Origin: Psychrobacter urativorans
GTDB lineage: Bacteria; Pseudomonadota; Gammaproteobacteria; Pseudomonadales; Moraxellaceae
NCBI RefSeq assembly: GCF_904846695.1
Contig: NZ_CAJHBR010000001.1
Coordinates: forward strand, 186,001 to 250,000
Reading direction: 5' to 3'
DNA length: 64,000 nt
The stretch's first letter is position 1, and each line of letters opens with the position of its first letter. The notes below the pieces were generated by a model that did no database searches, was not told the DNA's origin, and saw nothing but the letters and a program-made list of their open reading frames with translations. A program made the translations under genes and the position numbers. Positions 55,072 through 63,847 of this stretch are shown one piece after another.

Positions 55072-55899
55072 ATGGAACCCATGGTTGTCATCGCAGCGCG
55101 TGCTGCTGAAAAAGTTGGTAAAGAGATTTTATACGCGCATCAAAACCGCCATAAAGTTGAATTTGATATTGAGTCAAAAGGTTTAGATGGGCTAGTAACG
55201 CGTATCGATCGCTTTAGCGAAAAGTTGACTATTGAGACCTTGAAGAGTAGCTATCCTACTCATTCGTTCTTAGGTGAAGAGTTCGGCATGCAAGAAGGTC
55301 GCGGCGAAGATGCTGACTGGTGCTGGATTATTGATCCTCTTGATGGCACCAAAAACTTTGTGCATGGTATTCCACAGTTTTGTGTGTCTATTGCCGTTCA
55401 ACACAAAGGCGTTACCCAACATGGCGTAGTCTATGATCCTGTCCGTGACGAGATGTTCTCTGCTAGCCGTGGTAAAGGCGCTCGTCTAAATCAGCGCCGG
55501 ATCAACGTCAGTGAGCGCAAAACTATTGAGGGCGGTCTATTTACTACCGGTCATCCTTTAGAGCGTACACGTAACAATGAAGTGGTCTCTTATGCTAAAC
55601 AGCATTTTGACAGCTTATTGAAGATTACTGAAGAAGGTGGTCAAATTCGTCGTTTAGGTTCAGCGGCGCTAGATCTATGTTATGTCGCTGCTGGCCGTCT
55701 TGATGGCTATTTCGAGATGTCGATTAAGCCGTGGGATATTGCTGCTGGTGAGCTGATCGTTACTGAAGCTCGCGGTACTGTAGTTGATCATACCGGTGCT
55801 CATAACTCTATGACTACAGGCTCAATTTTTGCTTGTAATATCAAGTTGTTAAAGCCTTTGATGCAAGTAGTTGTGCCTATCTGGGGCGATGCAGTTTAA
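55072..55899 (+). CDS. suhB: Inositol monophosphatase family protein (SuhB)
   Basis: A 275-residue magnesium-dependent phosphatase. SuhB also binds RNA polymerase in the rRNA antitermination complex in E. coli. Metal-binding motifs are FLGEEFGMQEG, WIIDPLDGTKNFVHGIPQF (the family's first signature) and SIKPWDIAAGELIVTEA (the second). VTRIDRFSEKLTI is also typical. CAGG lies before the ATG. The terminator at 55941-55976 closes a single-gene unit. Confidence 0.94.
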   Translation: MEPMVVIAARAAEKVGKEILYAHQNRHKVEFDIESKGLDGLVTRIDRFSEKLTIETLKSSYPTHSFLGEEFGMQEGRGEDADWCWIIDPLDGTKNFVHGIPQFCVSIAVQHKGVTQHGVVYDPVRDEMFSASRGKGARLNQRRINVSERKTIEGGLFTTGHPLERTRNNEVVSYAKQHFDSLLKITEEGGQIRRLGSAALDLCYVAAGRLDGYFEMSIKPWDIAAGELIVTEARGTVVDHTGAHNSMTTGSIFACNIKLLKPLMQVVVPIWGDAV

Positions 55900-55940
55900 G
55901 CGATTATTTAGCGACTGCTAAAAGCTAGATAGTGTTTATA

Positions 55941-55976
55941 AAAAAAGCTGACTCTTTAATAGAGTCAGCTTTTTTG
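55941..55976. terminator. Strong bidirectional terminator after suhB
   Basis: The perfect 15-bp arms aaaaaagctgactct and agagtcagctttttt enclose a five-base loop. It can end suhB on the plus strand and the WS/DGAT gene on the minus strand. Confidence 0.9.
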
Positions 55977-56125
55977 TGCGGCTAATTAAGGCTCAAAGCC
56001 AGTTACTTAAAATTGTTACTTAAAATTGTTACTTAAGGTGATTACTAAAGGCTTATTACCGAAACAGTGTTAATGAAACTTGAGTGTTTAACCTTAAATA
56101 TTAGCGATTCAATACTGCGCAATGA

Positions 56126-57523
56126 CTACTTCTCACGTAAGCCCAAACGTTTCTCTTCACTGATACTTTCTAACAAGCTCAGCTCTTCTTCGATCAATGC
56201 TAGCATATCTTGCACATGAGGCAAGATTTTACTACAAGCGGTAATACAAAATTCAATTTTGTCTTGATAACTAGCCAGAGTAATGTTCAATGCTTGTCCA
56301 TCTACTAGAATAGAAGCGGGATACAAGGCTTTGAGCGGTGCGCCATTCCAGTACAGCTGCTTTTTGGAACCCGGTACATTGGAGATGATTAAGTTAAAAG
56401 CCTGCTTTCTAGGGAACAGCCCAGTGAATACATTTAGTCCTTCCCAAGCATAAGCCACGGCACTGTAATTGATAACTTGTGCTTGGTTCATTCGGCGAAA
56501 GCGACGCTTACCACTATTCATACTGTCATGAATCAGTTGCATACGCTTTACTGGATCGTCTAAGTGAGTCGCCAAATTGGCCATCAAAAATGAGATTTGA
56601 TTGCCAGAGTCACTATCATCACAACGCAATGACATCGGTACAAAGCCTATCAGTGGCTTAGTGGGTAAGGCATTCATATCCAATAAATAACGACGAATCG
56701 CTCCTGAACAAACTGCCAGCACCACGTCATTTTGGTTCATCTCAAAGCTATCAGCTATGCTATAAAAACGCTTAATATCGTAAGACTGCGCTGCGATACG
56801 CCGCGAGGCTGAAATACGTTGATTAAGTATACTCATAGGCGCATCAAAAGTGCCAACATAATCGATATCGCCACTATGCTTTAGATTGTCTATTAGCTCA
56901 GTGAATACTGGTTTGATAGTAGACAGTTGCTCTTTAATGATGCGTATAACTGAACGTGCTGCAGGCTGCACTCTTTCAGCTTTATTGCCATGACGAGTCA
57001 TCAGCGACCATAGCGGCAATGTCATCGGTTCAGTTGGTGATTGTGACAATGCCTTTTCAACGATGCGCATGGCAGCAATACCATCAACCAAAGAATGGTG
57101 GATTTTAAAGTATAAAGCAAAGCGCCCAGGCCTACCTTCGAACTCAGGTAAGATCCCTTCGATGACATGACACTCCCATAGCGGCATAGCGCGATCAAGC
57201 AAGCGACTGTGCTCCTTCGATATGTACATCAATAGCTCACGCACCCGACCAGGATTAGGTAGCGCGACATGGCGGAAGTGATGTTCAACATCGAACTGAT
57301 CGTCTTGCTTCCAAAAAATTAAATTTTCTAGCACTTGGTTAAAAGGAAAACTTGGCGGCACCGTTGAGGTCTGCATCTGCTGCACTAATTTATAAACAAA
57401 ATCGCTATCGGCACTTTGTTCATCTTCAGGGAGCTCAAACAAAAACAAACCACCGACATGCATAGGTTGTTTGCGCGACTCTAACAGTAAAAATAATTGA
57501 TCAACGGCGGTCATAAGTCGCAT
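56126..57523 (-). CDS. Wax ester synthase/diacylglycerol acyltransferase
   Basis: A bifunctional WS/DGAT of 465 residues that transfers acyl groups from acyl-CoA to long-chain alcohols or diacylglycerol, making storage lipid. The catalytic motif HHSLVDG places H142, H143 and D147. N-terminal sequence TAVDQLFLLLESRKQPMHVGGL and PLWECHVIEG are typical, as are NDVVLAVCSGAIRRYL and NLIISNVPGSKKQLYWNGA further on. AAGGAC precedes the ATG. Such genes are a mark of Acinetobacter, Psychrobacter and relatives. The enzyme is expected at the membrane or lipid droplet surface. Confidence 0.93.
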   Translation of the reverse strand: MRLMTAVDQLFLLLESRKQPMHVGGLFLFELPEDEQSADSDFVYKLVQQMQTSTVPPSFPFNQVLENLIFWKQDDQFDVEHHFRHVALPNPGRVRELLMYISKEHSRLLDRAMPLWECHVIEGILPEFEGRPGRFALYFKIHHSLVDGIAAMRIVEKALSQSPTEPMTLPLWSLMTRHGNKAERVQPAARSVIRIIKEQLSTIKPVFTELIDNLKHSGDIDYVGTFDAPMSILNQRISASRRIAAQSYDIKRFYSIADSFEMNQNDVVLAVCSGAIRRYLLDMNALPTKPLIGFVPMSLRCDDSDSGNQISFLMANLATHLDDPVKRMQLIHDSMNSGKRRFRRMNQAQVINYSAVAYAWEGLNVFTGLFPRKQAFNLIISNVPGSKKQLYWNGAPLKALYPASILVDGQALNITLASYQDKIEFCITACSKILPHVQDMLALIEEELSLLESISEEKRLGLREK

Positions 57524-57655
57524 AATAAGTCCTTTTACGGCGATTAGTAATTAATGAGATGATAACTTATAAAAATTTACTAAAAAGTTTTAGGCAAGTT
57601 GGCAGTGGACAGCTTATCGACAGCAGTTACCTACCAACTTGTTATTGCAAAGCTT

Positions 57656-58489
57656 TTATTGGAAAAAATAGCCAGTTTGCGGTGAGCTGGCAGTAGCCAT
57701 TCTGCGCATCGGCATACGTCCTGCCAAAAATGCTTGGCGTCCTGCCCAAACCCCATGCTTCATCGCCTGCGCCATCATTACCGGATTTTGTGCATTGGCA
57801 ATCGCTGAGTTCATTAGCACCCCATCACAGCCAAGCTCCATGGCAATAGCGGCATCTGATGCCGTACCTACGCCAGCATCTACTAGCACTGGTACTTTAG
57901 CATTTTCAATAATCAAGCTGAGTGTATGGCGATTGAGAAGACCTAGACCTGAGCCAATCAAGCTACCCAAAGGCATGATAGCTACGCAGCCCATGCTCTC
58001 AAGCTCTTGTGCGACTATCGGGTCATCTGAGGTATAAACCATGACCTCAAAACCATCATCGATCAGAATTCTAGCTGCTTTTAGCGTTTCCATAACATTG
58101 GGATAGAGACTAGTCTCATCGCCCAACACTTCTAATTTCACTAGATTATGCCCTCCTAATAGCTCGCGAGCAAGTTTACAAGTGCGCACGGCACTATCGC
58201 TATCATAACAGCCAGCAGTGTTTGGCAGAATAGTGTATTTATCTGGAGAGATTACATCTAATAGATTGGATTCATTACGGTTCTGGCCTATATTAGTTCG
58301 ACGAATAGCTACGGTAACGATTTCTGCAGCAGAGGCGGCAATGGCTGCACCAGTCTCGTTCATGTCTTTATATTTACCGGTACCAACTAACAATCGTGAT
58401 GAAAAAGTACGGCTGCCTACTGTAAAGCTGTCTGAGCCTAATGAGTTTTGTTGATTAGTAGTGGCTTCTTGGGTGTTAGCTTGTGACAT
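57656..58489 (-). CDS. thiG: Thiazole synthase
   Basis: ThiG makes the thiazole phosphate of thiamine from deoxyxylulose 5-phosphate, dehydroglycine and ThiS thiocarboxylate. The 277 residues contain [33 protein letters not shown], the Schiff-base lysine K118 in [24 protein letters not shown] and [22 protein letters not shown], all canonical. A 25-residue Gln/Asn-rich N-terminal tail precedes the core. AGGA precedes the ATG. thiS lies 24 kb away. Dxs, which makes one of its substrates, is encoded 3 kb to the left. Confidence 0.97.
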   Translation of the reverse strand: MSQANTQEATTNQQNSLGSDSFTVGSRTFSSRLLVGTGKYKDMNETGAAIAASAAEIVTVAIRRTNIGQNRNESNLLDVISPDKYTILPNTAGCYDSDSAVRTCKLARELLGGHNLVKLEVLGDETSLYPNVMETLKAARILIDDGFEVMVYTSDDPIVAQELESMGCVAIMPLGSLIGSGLGLLNRHTLSLIIENAKVPVLVDAGVGTASDAAIAMELGCDGVLMNSAIANAQNPVMMAQAMKHGVWAGRQAFLAGRMPMRRMATASSPQTGYFFQ

Positions 58490-58952
58490 AGATAGAGTCC
58501 TGATAACGGATAGGCAATAAAAGTAAAACAGCGACTAAAGTTAGGCTGGATTAATCAGCCCTTTATAGCGATTAATGATCGCTATAGACAGTTATCAACT
58601 CAGCGAATAAAGCATAGAGTCTGTTTATTGATAACCTGCTGTAGGTATAACAAAATGTTATTATAACAAACTCATCTAAACTCACGACCACTCTTTTTGC
58701 CTTTTCACTCAACAGTTAGCTTGTTAATAAATAGAGGTTTATTAGCCGGTTTTAGGAAGTTTATTAGCGAGTGGTTAGAGCATTTATTGGCTGATTGTTA
58801 CAGTCATTAATAACTAGCTATTAGTTGGTTATTAGGGCGATGATTGCAGTAGCTGTTAAATAAAGCAACTGTTAAATAAAGCAACTATGCCCGCAAATCG
58901 CTGAGTATTGCTTTACCTTGAGCCACCCAACATTCTTTGTCAGGTCCTTCTT
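58490..58952. other. Spacer between divergent thiG and gspE
   Basis: No gene is seen in these 463 bases. A local duplication, taaagcaactgt at about 58860-58885, and many ttagttg words are present. No TPP riboswitch motif (such as CTGAGA) was found in front of thiG. Confidence 0.45.
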
Positions 58953-60494
58953 ATGATGCAATTGCCTTACAGTTTTGCCAAGCGCCATCAGCTATTAATC
59001 CTCCTGGCTATTGATCCTGAGCTGCCGCCAACCTTAGTATTGACTAAGGCGACGCCGCTATCTGCTATCAACGAAGCAGTACGGTTTTTGCAGCAGCAAG
59101 GTATACCAAGCGTACCGACTTATGAGAGCATCAGTCCTGAGGATTTTGAAAAGCGCATGAATGCGGCTTATTCGGGTAACACGGGCGAGTCGCAACATAT
59201 TGCTGCTGGTCTAGAAGATCATCCTGACCTAGATAGCCTAGCGGATAGTGTTCCTGAAACCGAAGATCTTATGGACAGCCAAGATGATGCGCCTATTATT
59301 CGTCTTATTAATGCACTGCTGTCAGAAGCGATTCGTCTCAATGCCTCAGATATACATATTGAGACTTTTGAGAAGCGTCTAGTGGTGCGTTTTCGTGTCG
59401 ATGGCGAGCTCAAAGAAATCATCACCCCCAAAAGACAGCTGGCACCATTGCTAGTATCTCGTATCAAAGTCATGGCTAAACTTGATATCGCTGAGAAACG
59501 AGTACCACAGGATGGTCGTATCAGTCTCAGGTTAGCAGGCAGAGAAGTCGATGTTCGTGTCTCGACGCTACCTTCAAGTTTTGGTGAGCGAGTGGTGATG
59601 CGGCTACTAGATAAGCAAGCTGGGCGCTTGAATATGACCTATCTAGGCTTATCTGATGACGACTATCAACAGCTTAAGCGCTTGATCTATCAGCCACACG
59701 GCATTATTTTAGTCACCGGTCCTACAGGCTCTGGTAAAACCACTACTTTGTATGCAGGCTTGACTGATCTTAATGATCAGACTCGCAATATCTTAACCGC
59801 TGAGGATCCTATTGAGTTTCAGCTCGATGGTATTGGACAGACGCAAGTGAATAATAAAGTTGATATGACTTTTGCGAAGAGTTTGCGGGCTATGTTACGC
59901 CAAGATCCAGACGTAGTTATGGTCGGGGAGATTCGTGATCTTGAGACCGCTGAGATTGCTGTGCAAGCCTCATTAACCGGTCACTTAGTACTATCAACTT
60001 TGCACACTAATACCGCTATCGGTGCAGTAACTCGTCTGCAAGATATGGGCGTAGAGCCGTTCTTATTGTCATCCTCATTGATAGGGGTAGTCGCTCAGCG
60101 CTTAGTACGTACTTTATGCAGCCATTGTCATAGTTGGCAAGTAGCAGATCCTGAGCAAGCCAAGCTATTTAACGAGATTAATCTGCCAATCGATAGCGTA
60201 ATAAAAATACCTAAGGCGGTCGGTTGTGATAAGTGTAATCAATCAGGATTTAAAGGACGTACTGCGCTATATGAAGTCGTCCCTGTGGATGATACTTTGC
60301 GACGAATGATTCATAGTAATATCGCAGAGTATGAGCTGGAGGAATACGCGCGTAAAAACACTCCTTCTATCCGTGCTGATGGACTACGTAAGGTGCTGGC
60401 AGGACGTACTACTTTAGAGGAAGTGCTACGCGTCACTAAAGAAAGCGCCATGCTCGATGACGCTGTGGTTATTCAACAGCAGTGTTTATTTTAA
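58953..60494 (+). CDS. gspE: Type II secretion system ATPase GspE
   Basis: Cytoplasmic hexameric ATPase that drives the type II secretion pseudopilus. Residues about 115-160 read DAPIIRLINALLSEAIRLNASDIHIETFE, characteristic of GspE rather than PilB. Walker A is GPTGSGKTTTLYAGL, followed by the Asp box with ILTAEDPIEFQLDGIGQTQVN, Walker B RQDPDVVMVGEIRD, and the His box LTGHLVLSTLHTN. A CxxC-type zinc site is formed by CSHC and CDKC. The frame opens at TTG 58908; I start at the ATG pair at 58953, giving 513 residues. The other gsp genes are not in the window. Confidence 0.93.
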   Translation: MMQLPYSFAKRHQLLILLAIDPELPPTLVLTKATPLSAINEAVRFLQQQGIPSVPTYESISPEDFEKRMNAAYSGNTGESQHIAAGLEDHPDLDSLADSVPETEDLMDSQDDAPIIRLINALLSEAIRLNASDIHIETFEKRLVVRFRVDGELKEIITPKRQLAPLLVSRIKVMAKLDIAEKRVPQDGRISLRLAGREVDVRVSTLPSSFGERVVMRLLDKQAGRLNMTYLGLSDDDYQQLKRLIYQPHGIILVTGPTGSGKTTTLYAGLTDLNDQTRNILTAEDPIEFQLDGIGQTQVNNKVDMTFAKSLRAMLRQDPDVVMVGEIRDLETAEIAVQASLTGHLVLSTLHTNTAIGAVTRLQDMGVEPFLLSSSLIGVVAQRLVRTLCSHCHSWQVADPEQAKLFNEINLPIDSVIKIPKAVGCDKCNQSGFKGRTALYEVVPVDDTLRRMIHSNIAEYELEEYARKNTPSIRADGLRKVLAGRTTLEEVLRVTKESAMLDDAVVIQQQCLF

Positions 60495-60499
60495 AGCTT

Positions 60500-60537
60500 T
60501 TTATAGTTAAGCCTTGGTTATTAAGCTTAACTATAAA
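60500..60537. terminator. Hairpin between converging gspE and ridA-like genes
   Basis: The perfect 13-bp arms tttatagttaagc and gcttaactataaa enclose a 12-base loop. It is A+T-rich and lacks long T-runs, but lies between two converging genes and fits a bidirectional terminator. Confidence 0.6.
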
Positions 60538-60552
60538 ACTATTGAGCGAAAT

Positions 60553-61077
60553 TTATTTTGCAGCAATACATTCAATCTCAACACTAGCACCAGCGGCTAG
60601 CTCTGTAACCCCAAAGGCTGAGCGTGCTGGATAAGGCTTACTCAGCTCGCTCTGATAGACTTTATTGAAGTCGCCAAAGTCGTCCATATCAGTCAACATA
60701 GCGCTACACTTGATGATATCTGACTTTTGATAGCCGTACTCTAGCAATACCATTTGGATATTGTCTAGTGCTTGCTTAGTCTCAGTTTTGATACCACCTT
60801 TAACTAGCTTGCCATCTTTAAAGCCAATTTGACCTGACATATATAAAGTATCGCCAACTCGTACAGCTTCTGAGAACGGGTATTTGCCACCATCACCCAA
60901 GAACAGCGGTGCAGATTTGCTATAAGTAGGATTAGCAGTAGTGGGGGCTGCATTGGCGCTGAAAGCTAAGCTCAACGTGCCAGCGGCTATTATTAGTGGT
61001 ATTAATGGAGTTGCTAGTAATGGGGCTGCTAAGCGACGCACTACAGCGCTAGTCACTTTGCTAGGGTTGCTAAACAT
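60553..61077 (-). CDS. RidA-family protein with an export signal
   Basis: A RidA (YjgF/UK114) family protein; cytosolic RidA deaminates reactive enamines from PLP enzymes. The family core is complete: AVRVGDTLYMSGQIGFK, TKQALDNIQMVLLEYGY, MLTDMDDFGDFNKVY and the catalytic-arginine stretch YPARSAFGVTELAAGASVEIE. Before it is a 48-residue N-terminal part with a hydrophobic stretch ending in LAFSANAAP, a clear signal peptide, so the protein should act in the periplasm. The ATG at 61077 has a strong AAGGAAG. The frame goes up to 61155 without support. Length is 174 residues. A hotdog protein gene lies upstream on the same strand. Confidence 0.88.
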   Translation of the reverse strand: MFSNPSKVTSAVVRRLAAPLLATPLIPLIIAAGTLSLAFSANAAPTTANPTYSKSAPLFLGDGGKYPFSEAVRVGDTLYMSGQIGFKDGKLVKGGIKTETKQALDNIQMVLLEYGYQKSDIIKCSAMLTDMDDFGDFNKVYQSELSKPYPARSAFGVTELAAGASVEIECIAAK

Positions 61078-61168
61078 AGAAGCTTCCTTATTTATAATAG
61101 TATTATTTGCTTTTCTGATGATCGTTGTTGAGCTTAATGATCGACAAAGTCGCAACTTATATCAGCAG

Positions 61169-61864
61169 TTATTTATTCAAATCGCTATTCGACTGTGAGT
61201 CCGCTGCTGGTTTTACGTTTTTATTGTTATTGTTATTGTTATTGCCTTCACGTCTAGCTTCAAGCTCAGACTTAGGTATCCAAGCCCAAGTCATCTCAAC
61301 TACTATAGGATCGCGCTCGCTATCGGACTCCCGATCATTGATAACGCAAGGGATAATCATCTCACCTTTAGGAGTATTAACAATCTCCAGACGTTGCTCA
61401 TCTGATAAAGTAGCGATAGCCGCTACTTGACCTTTTTTAAGCGGTCGATAAAAATTAACGGAGTAAGACTTTATTAATAATACTCGATCCATAGGTAAGT
61501 TTAAACCAAGAATAAAACCAGTAGCCGTTTCAGCGAGTAAAGTAATAGCAACGGCATGAATAGAGCCGATATGGTTCTGAACGTTTTTACTATTATTTAG
61601 ACTGACGACTACTTTATTAGGCTCAACAGTTTCATAATACACGCCAGTAGTGCCAACATAAGGCACCACTTTGCCAAAAGCCTTAGATAATACTGTAGAG
61701 CGTGCAGAGGCAGGCAGATATTTGGTCACTGATAATAGTTTGGTAAACTGATTGCTAATCGGCTTCAGTTTATCATTCAAAACCTCTGTTTGAGGAGTAA
61801 TAGCTTTCGCAATTTTGGTAGGTAACTTGGCTTTGTTGGATAGTTTATTCAGTAATTCTGACAT
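61169..61864 (-). CDS. Hotdog-fold thioesterase-like protein (DUF4442)
   Basis: A 231-residue protein with a DUF4442-type hotdog domain, related to acyl-CoA thioesterases; substrate unknown. Typical stretches are VGTTGVYYETVEPNKVVVSL, NHIGSIHAVAITLLAETATGF and KSYSVNFYRPLKKGQVAA. The C-terminus carries a run of seven asparagines encoded by a hexanucleotide microsatellite, ending the protein in a disordered tail. I start at the ATG at 61864, which has AAGGAA eight bases before it; the frame extends to 61912. The exported RidA gene follows after 91 bases. Confidence 0.85.
   Translation of the reverse strand: MSELLNKLSNKAKLPTKIAKAITPQTEVLNDKLKPISNQFTKLLSVTKYLPASARSTVLSKAFGKVVPYVGTTGVYYETVEPNKVVVSLNNSKNVQNHIGSIHAVAITLLAETATGFILGLNLPMDRVLLIKSYSVNFYRPLKKGQVAAIATLSDEQRLEIVNTPKGEMIIPCVINDRESDSERDPIVVEMTWAWIPKSELEARREGNNNNNNNKNVKPAADSQSNSDLNK
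61220..61244. repeat. Microsatellite ttattg, about four units
   Basis: This run of attgttattgtt words encodes the poly-Asn tract of the hotdog protein. Units are multiples of three, so length change would alter the tract without a frameshift. Confidence 0.8.
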
Positions 61865-62185
61865 AGCGCATTCCTTGGATTTGAACAAAACGATAGCAGT
61901 TAATTGATACAATAAAAGCAGTAATGCTATGATTATTAAGATATTTATTAATTAGTATCTAGATTTATGTGGCCAGCTTTAGCTAGGCTAGTATCTCAAT
62001 GCTATTACAACTATGGTAGCATTAACTGGCACTTTACTAATACTCATAACATAGACTGTTGCGCTTATAAAATAACCTTAGTGGAGACTTTAATTTCTAA
62101 TTAACCACAGGTTACTGCGTTTGCGCTCTTTGGCTTTACTAGGTACCTTAAGCAAGTGCTATCTCTCTCAACAGCTAGGTTTATT

Positions 62186-63682
62186 ATGCGTGACATTTCT
62201 GTGAATACTGCTACTAACGTTATTTATACGGGTGTTGCTGGTACAGGCAAGACTTATCAGTTGCTACAAATCGCTCAACAGTACACCGATCAGTTGCCAG
62301 TTATTGACCATCAGCAACTGTTGGCGCAACTGCTACAGCCACTGAGCTGGCGAGAAGTCGTCTGTTTAGTCATGCTGGATTTACGAGCTGAGCAGCAGGA
62401 TTTAGCAAAAGTACCTGAGATTGTAGCGCATGAGTTATTCATCGCTAAAGCGGCCCAAAATGCCCGAGCAAAAAACCTTAATAATACCGCTTGGTCAGTG
62501 CTACAAATGTACAGTCCAGTAGACTCTAAAACTGTCAGCTGTGATAACCGTGCTAGCCAAGCTTACTTCGATAAAGATGAGAGTGGCGCTTGGTATTTAT
62601 TGGCAGACAGTTTGCCATTATTGACTGATTTAGCGCAGCAGTTGACTGAGCTTAAACAAATGCAGGATGAGCAGCAGCCTAAACAAGGCCAAAGCTTTAG
62701 CGCTCAAAGTAGTCAGCGTTTTAGTATGGTCAGCTTCCACCAAGCGTATGGTTATGAGGAGTTTGTAGAAGGTATTCGCCCAGTGCTCAGCGCCGGTACT
62801 CAGAACCAGCAAAGCAGTCAAATGCACTATGATATCCAAGATGGGGCTTTTTTAAAGTTATGTCAGCGGGCAGCTAATGATCCTGAGCGGCGTTATGCGA
62901 TGCTGATCGATGAGATCAATCGTGCTAATGTATCGCGAGTATTCGGCGAGCTGCTAAGCCTAATTGAGCCAGATAAACGTAGTGGTCAAGAGCAAGCTAT
63001 GCAAGTGAATTTGGCCTATTCTGGTCGAGCCTTTGCCGTGCCTAATAATCTTGATATCTATGCCACTATGAATACTCAGGATCACTCTTTAGCGCCACTC
63101 GATATGGCGATGCGACGCCGTTTTCGCTTTATCGATTGTCCGCCACGGCCAGAATTATTAGCGACTATCCAAGTGCCTGATAGCCTAGAGAATGAGCTTT
63201 CAAACCCGCCTAAACTATCAACTAATGCTGCTAATAATGCTCCTAATGAGCAAGCAGTGACAGTTATAGATTTAGCAAAAGTTTTGACTGGTTTAAATCA
63301 GCGTATCATACAAATATTAGGGCCAGAGGCACAATTGGGTCATGCTTTTTTATGGTCAGTGACGACTCTTAGCCAGTTACAAACCGCTCTTATTGAACAG
63401 ATTATCCCGCAATTGGCGCAAGCGACGGGGGGACAGTTGGCATTACTACAGTATCTATTTAATGATGAACAGCAACCTTTGTATGCGCAGTTTATTCAGG
63501 ATAGTCAGGCGCATTTTAATAGTCAAACTAACATTCAAGCTGGCTATAGTGACCCTATGTTCAATACCCAACAGGCGCTGTTAGGTCAGTCGATGGCCGC
63601 TAACAGCTATCAAGTTAATGCGCAGCTAGTTGCTAGAACAGGTACCTTCGCTAAGGCTAATGTTTATCAACGCTTATATTAA
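62186..63682 (+). CDS. mcrB: McrB-like AAA+ GTPase of a methylation-dependent restriction system
   Basis: The motor subunit of an McrBC-type system, which cuts DNA containing modified cytosines. The 499 residues consist of the AAA+ motor: Walker A GVAGTGKT at the extreme N-terminus, Walker B MLIDEINRANVSRVFGELLS near residue 245, and the McrB hallmark LDIYATMNTQDHSLAPLDMA followed by RRRF. GTP rather than ATP use is known for McrB. The usual N-terminal DNA-binding domain is missing, so target recognition must come from elsewhere. The long Gln-rich insert (residues about 175-200) is unusual. The start at 62186 has AGG six bases before it; a GTG at 62156 is in frame. mcrC begins 165 bases downstream. 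Confidence 0.88.
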   Translation: MRDISVNTATNVIYTGVAGTGKTYQLLQIAQQYTDQLPVIDHQQLLAQLLQPLSWREVVCLVMLDLRAEQQDLAKVPEIVAHELFIAKAAQNARAKNLNNTAWSVLQMYSPVDSKTVSCDNRASQAYFDKDESGAWYLLADSLPLLTDLAQQLTELKQMQDEQQPKQGQSFSAQSSQRFSMVSFHQAYGYEEFVEGIRPVLSAGTQNQQSSQMHYDIQDGAFLKLCQRAANDPERRYAMLIDEINRANVSRVFGELLSLIEPDKRSGQEQAMQVNLAYSGRAFAVPNNLDIYATMNTQDHSLAPLDMAMRRRFRFIDCPPRPELLATIQVPDSLENELSNPPKLSTNAANNAPNEQAVTVIDLAKVLTGLNQRIIQILGPEAQLGHAFLWSVTTLSQLQTALIEQIIPQLAQATGGQLALLQYLFNDEQQPLYAQFIQDSQAHFNSQTNIQAGYSDPMFNTQQALLGQSMAANSYQVNAQLVARTGTFAKANVYQRLY

Positions 63683-63847
63683 TCCGACAGTAGCTATGAG
63701 AAATCATCAATACCTGTATATAGGGGGTGAGGTTTTCCAGCTATTAGCAACTATGATGATGCTCAAAACCATGCTGCTACCCAAAACCATACTAATACTC
63801 AAAAACATACGGTTACCTAGAACCCTAGTGATATGGATGAATCGTAG
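63683..63847 (+). other. In-frame tail between mcrB and mcrC with three stops
   Basis: In the mcrB frame these 165 bases read as Asn/Gln/His/Thr-rich protein (GFPAISNYDDAQNH, then TQNHTNTQK) broken by TGA and TAG codons and ending with TAG directly before the mcrC ATG. Other frames look less natural. It may be an eroded extension of McrB. Confidence 0.4.

Noticed and set aside
57524-58952. TPP riboswitch at thiG or thiS
   Set aside because: No CTGAGA-type core was found in front of either gene by eye.
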